Of a DNA stretch of 64,000 nucleotides, positions 61,483-64,000 are shown piece after piece (position 1 is the stretch's first letter; each line of letters starts with the position of its first letter). The position numbers and the translations under genes were made by a program. This stretch comes from Natrialba taiwanensis DSM 12281. GTDB taxonomy: Archaea > Halobacteriota > Halobacteria > Halobacteriales > Natrialbaceae. The notes under the pieces were generated by a model. The model was given only the letters and a program-made list of their open reading frames with translations. It was not told where the DNA came from and searched no databases. Location of the stretch: assembly GCF_000337595.1 (NCBI RefSeq), contig NZ_AOIL01000050.1, positions 135,588-199,587 of the forward strand, written 5' to 3'.

Positions 61483-62265
61483 CTATAACAGCTGTCGGCA
61501 CTCGCCGAGCGGCGGGAACCACAGCGGTTCTTCGGCCACGGCGTCCCAGACGATCGGATGGAACGCGTCCGCGTCGGTGACCAGCGGCGACTGAAAGTCC
61601 CGAGCGGACATGCTATTCACCGTCGCTCCGGCGGCGAGTTCAGTAAACGCCGGCACCACGAGTACGTCCGCCCCCTCGTAGGCCCCGGGACCGAAGAGAA
61701 AACAGGGGCGTTTGCGGCCCTCGATCGAGAGAGCAGGGTGGTCGTGACCGACGACGTACAGGGAGGCGTCGAGAGTTGGCGGTTCGTGGCCGTGACAGAC
61801 GACCACGCTCTCTTGGGCTTCGCTCTTACACTCACTCTCGTTCTCATTCTCATTCTCATTCTCGTTCTTACTCGCGGGCGGGAGTCGGCACGCCGCCCTC
61901 GTCTCCCCGTCGAACACCGACGAGAGCATCGCGTCGTGGTTGCCGGGTGTCACGACAAGCGATGCGCCGGCATCGGCGACCGTCGACTCGAGCGCAGCCA
62001 GCGCGTCCGTGACTCCGCGGGGAACGCGATCGAACGCGTGCAGCAGGTCGCCGGCGACGACGACGGTCGCCGGCCCCAGCTCCGCGAGCAGGGTTCGAAG
62101 GCGCGCTCGTGAACTCGCGTTCGTGCTGTCGGCGATCGGAGCGTCGACGGCGGAGGCGGTGCCGCGGCCGAGGTGGAGATCCGCGACGACGAGCGTTGCC
62201 GAGTCGGGAACGAAGGCGGCGCGCGAGCGGAGAACGAACGGAACGTCGGGTGGGCGTGGAGTCAC
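61483..62265 (-). CDS. metallophosphoesterase (haloarchaeal MPPE)
   Basis: 260 residues from a GTG start at 62265. Two-metal motifs: VVADLHLGRG, VVVAGDLLHAF, VVTPGNHDAM, CHGHEP and VVGHDHPALS. Such enzymes hydrolyse phosphodiesters or phosphomonoesters; substrate unknown. A simple repeat region (KNENENENENESECKSEAQ, about residues 133-152) is inserted between two strands; at DNA level it is a hexanucleotide-like run and may vary between isolates. The start lies seven bases after the archaeosortase A stop, so it is in an operon with artA. Confidence 0.85.
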   Translation of the reverse strand: MTPRPPDVPFVLRSRAAFVPDSATLVVADLHLGRGTASAVDAPIADSTNASSRARLRTLLAELGPATVVVAGDLLHAFDRVPRGVTDALAALESTVADAGASLVVTPGNHDAMLSSVFDGETRAACRLPPASKNENENENENESECKSEAQESVVVCHGHEPPTLDASLYVVGHDHPALSIEGRKRPCFLFGPGAYEGADVLVVPAFTELAAGATVNSMSARDFQSPLVTDADAFHPIVWDAVAEEPLWFPPLGECRQLL

Positions 62266-62272
62266 TGTTTCG

Positions 62273-63304
62273 CTACTGTTCGAGGGCGCTCGGCGCGTAC
62301 GCGGGCCGCCGATCCTCGACGTCGAGGGCTTCGAAGAGGTCGTACTCGGTACCGGTCAGGATGTAGAGCACATCTTCCAGGGGCGCGAGCACCTCGGGAA
62401 CGAGTCTAACGACGATGTAGGTGATCCCGAGGAGGGCGACGATCGACAGCGACTGGGCGATGTAATTGTGGGAGACGAGAAACGAGACGCGGTCGGGTTC
62501 GGCACCCATGTAGGTCGTCAGCAACGAGACCAGCGGCTCCTGCTGGAACCAGCCCCACGGCGAGGCCAGGCCGATGAAGATGTTTCGTCCGAGATTCAAG
62601 ATCCAGATGACGCCGATCGCCACGGCGAACGCCGAGACCTTGCGCTTTAGCGGTGCCGTCACCGACGCGATCAGCCCGCCGAAGATTGCCATGCTCCCGA
62701 TTCCGGTACAGGAGAGGACGATGTAGGTCGTCCGGCCGGTCACCGTCTCGGACGGATCGAAGGCGAACTTGCTCTGGTAGCCGTTCGTTCCCTCGATAAG
62801 CCCGGGACTGTACCCGAGCAGTTCCATCCCGTAGTGGGTCTGGGCCGCCGTCGTCTCGATCAGCCACGTCCGAACGACCGGTATCGTCTCGGCCGGCAGG
62901 TAGATCAGGCCCATAAAGGCGACCGCCTTCGAGAGCAAGAGCAACGACGTGCGACCGCCGTAGAGGAGGTACGCGGTGTACGCGGACAGCGGTAACGCCG
63001 CGAGCGCGAGGAGCGTCTTGATCGGACTCTGGGCGTCCGCGAAGTAGTACGGCACCATCGTCAGCCAGAAGACGCCGAATACCAGCCAGGCGGCTCCGGC
63101 CAGAATGCGCGCCGAATCGACGTTCCCGAACCACTGCAGGAGGGCCGCAAACATGAACGCGCCGATCGCGATCCACGCGAGCGCGTCCGTCAGCGGCGAG
63201 TTCAGGATCGCCGAGAGGGATGCGGGTGAGCGTGCGGCGGCGTCGCCTGCGAACTCGAGGCCGGCGGCCGGCACTGCATCGGCCGCGGCTGAAGCGAGCG
63301 GCAT
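62273..63304 (-). CDS. artA: archaeosortase A
   Basis: 343 residues with about eight membrane helices. The exosortase/archaeosortase signature is present: the catalytic Cys in YIVLSCTGIGSMAIFGG (Cys199), Arg in LNLGRNIFIGLASPWGW (Arg240), and His279 (VSHNYIAQ) as the likely third residue. The Cys-Arg spacing equals that of Haloferax ArtA (41 residues). ArtA cleaves the PGF-CTERM tail of surface proteins such as the S-layer glycoprotein and attaches lipid. The C-terminal 40 residues (EVLAPLEDVLYILTGTEYDLFEAL...) are cytoplasmic. It heads an operon with the metallophosphoesterase. Confidence 0.95.
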   Translation of the reverse strand: MPLASAAADAVPAAGLEFAGDAAARSPASLSAILNSPLTDALAWIAIGAFMFAALLQWFGNVDSARILAGAAWLVFGVFWLTMVPYYFADAQSPIKTLLALAALPLSAYTAYLLYGGRTSLLLLSKAVAFMGLIYLPAETIPVVRTWLIETTAAQTHYGMELLGYSPGLIEGTNGYQSKFAFDPSETVTGRTTYIVLSCTGIGSMAIFGGLIASVTAPLKRKVSAFAVAIGVIWILNLGRNIFIGLASPWGWFQQEPLVSLLTTYMGAEPDRVSFLVSHNYIAQSLSIVALLGITYIVVRLVPEVLAPLEDVLYILTGTEYDLFEALDVEDRRPAYAPSALEQ

Positions 63305-63467
63305 AGTCAGGCTAATCCGAAGGACTCTCTCGCTATCAACTTGACGCCTTGGCCGTCTCGTGTCAAGATGGTAATAGCACGACGACAGGGGCGAGGCGAC
63401 ACGGCGGTCGTCGTCTGGTGTCCGACGTATCGAAGCCGTTTTCCCCGGTGCACCGTTTTGAGACAGT

Positions 63468-63878
63468 ATGAACGGCGGTAGCGACATGACCCTGGCGTTC
63501 GAACTCGAGGCGTTGAAGGAGTTCGCATCGCCGGAGAGTGTGTTCGAGGACGCCCGCGGCTGGACCGAGTACATCGGCGTCGTCTCCGAGAAGCCGACGT
63601 ACGTCGTGACGAACTTCACCCGAAAGAATCGCATTCGGCAGGACTTCTTCTCGGGTCCGCGCGGCAAGGAGGAGAGTCTCGAGGGCGTCAAAGACCAGTT
63701 CGACACCGAGCGCTACGTCTACGTCGGCATCGACGACGCGGACGAACAGTTAGCCGAAGACGTTGAGTGGGAGTACCTCTCGGTCGCCGATGCCGCGGAG
63801 GCGGCCGACTGGGTGCTGGCGACGAGCGTCGAGGAGGAGACGGACGACTCGGAACCGGTACGAGACGACTGGCCGTAA
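63468..63878 (+). CDS. conserved haloarchaeal small protein (DUF7124-like)
   Basis: 136 residues beginning MNGGSDMTLAFELEALKEFASPESVFEDARGWTEYIGVVSEKPTYVVTNFTRKNRIRQDFFSGPRGKEESLEGVKDQFDTERYVYVGIDDADEQLAEDVEWEYLSVADAAEAAD. The pattern is alternating beta-alpha, acidic, without signal peptide or metal motif. I believe it matches a haloarchaeal family labelled DUF7124 (number from memory). Function unknown. A second in-frame ATG six codons on is an alternative start. Confidence 0.72.
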   Translation: MNGGSDMTLAFELEALKEFASPESVFEDARGWTEYIGVVSEKPTYVVTNFTRKNRIRQDFFSGPRGKEESLEGVKDQFDTERYVYVGIDDADEQLAEDVEWEYLSVADAAEAADWVLATSVEEETDDSEPVRDDWP

Positions 63879-63953
63879 CGCGTCGTTTCCGTTTCACCGA
63901 GTTCTATTGAATCCACGGACGGCATCGGGGTAAGTCGGCAGAACGATTGAGGT

Positions 63954-63997
63954 GAAGCGGAAGAGGCGTCTTTGTGCAGAAGATTCTCTTCCGCTTC
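63954..63997. repeat. 12-base inverted repeat (hairpin) at window edge
   Basis: GAAGCGGAAGAG at 63954-63965 and CTCTTCCGCTTC at 63986-63997 are perfect inverted partners with 20 bases between. It follows the last gene and could be a transcription hairpin or the beginning of a terminal inverted repeat of something outside the window. Confidence 0.65.
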
Positions 63998-64000
63998 GTC

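Overview
The window looks like chromosomal DNA of a halophilic archaeon, probably from the Natrialbales side of the haloarchaea. The base composition is strongly GC-rich. The proteins are very acidic (long Asp/Glu-rich linkers in ScpA, the SMC partner and the propellers). Many TATA boxes lie about 27 bases before an ATG, as in leaderless archaeal genes. Several families are haloarchaeal or archaeal hallmarks: CetZ, archaeosortase A, HVO_0758-type zinc ribbon, GatB, MfnA, DUF373 and DUF7344. I see no rRNA, CRISPR array, transposase or complete tRNA.

Layout. 0-6 kb: a partial Nudix CoA pyrophosphatase with an acidic partner, a GT81-like glycosyltransferase, a small zinc ribbon, a PfkB kinase, a DHH phosphoesterase and an SDR epimerase. 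6-15 kb: DUF5791, a CetZ tubulin homologue, a coiled-coil protein, SppA, a DUF373 membrane protein, diphthamide synthase Dph6, a lipoprotein-cyclase pair, a DUF892 protein and a small membrane protein. 15-28 kb: core metabolism (pyruvate kinase, MetG, MfnA, PEP synthase, PhzF, ThiC) interrupted near 17.3-18.2 kb by an AT-rich patch with a frameshifted GYD gene; then a trypsin-like protein. 28-34.8 kb: a phosphoribosyltransferase, a duplicated-domain lipoprotein and a winged-helix membrane regulator that share an identical 20-bp palindrome, a MATE transporter, MTA phosphorylase and a frameshifted DUF7344 gene. 35-40.3 kb: the condensin operon (coiled-coil protein, Smc, ScpA). 40.5-43.3 kb: an acyl-CoA synthetase and a frameshifted cupin.

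43.4-58.3 kb is the accessory and most unusual part. It holds a DUF2182 membrane protein, a glutamate-dehydrogenase-like pseudoenzyme overlapping a beta-propeller gene, a PadR-like regulator, an orphan heme-copper oxidase subunit I lacking proton-channel residues, a divergent MFS protein and a Cu/Zn-efflux-type permease with Cys motifs. A second group follows (DUF389 protein, large membrane protein, Tat lipoprotein propeller) whose propeller is a paralogue of the first. 58.4-64 kb returns to housekeeping: GatB, a metallo-beta-lactamase protein, a metallophosphoesterase behind archaeosortase A, and a conserved small protein.

Best candidates for new biology: the pseudo-GDH/propeller pair with its exported paralogue; the orphan oxidase subunit in a metal-handling neighbourhood; the twin palindromic operator around the membrane-bound regulator; and an imperfect palindromic repeat present twice, 55 kb apart. 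Three genes each carry one frameshift, which may be decay or sequencing error.
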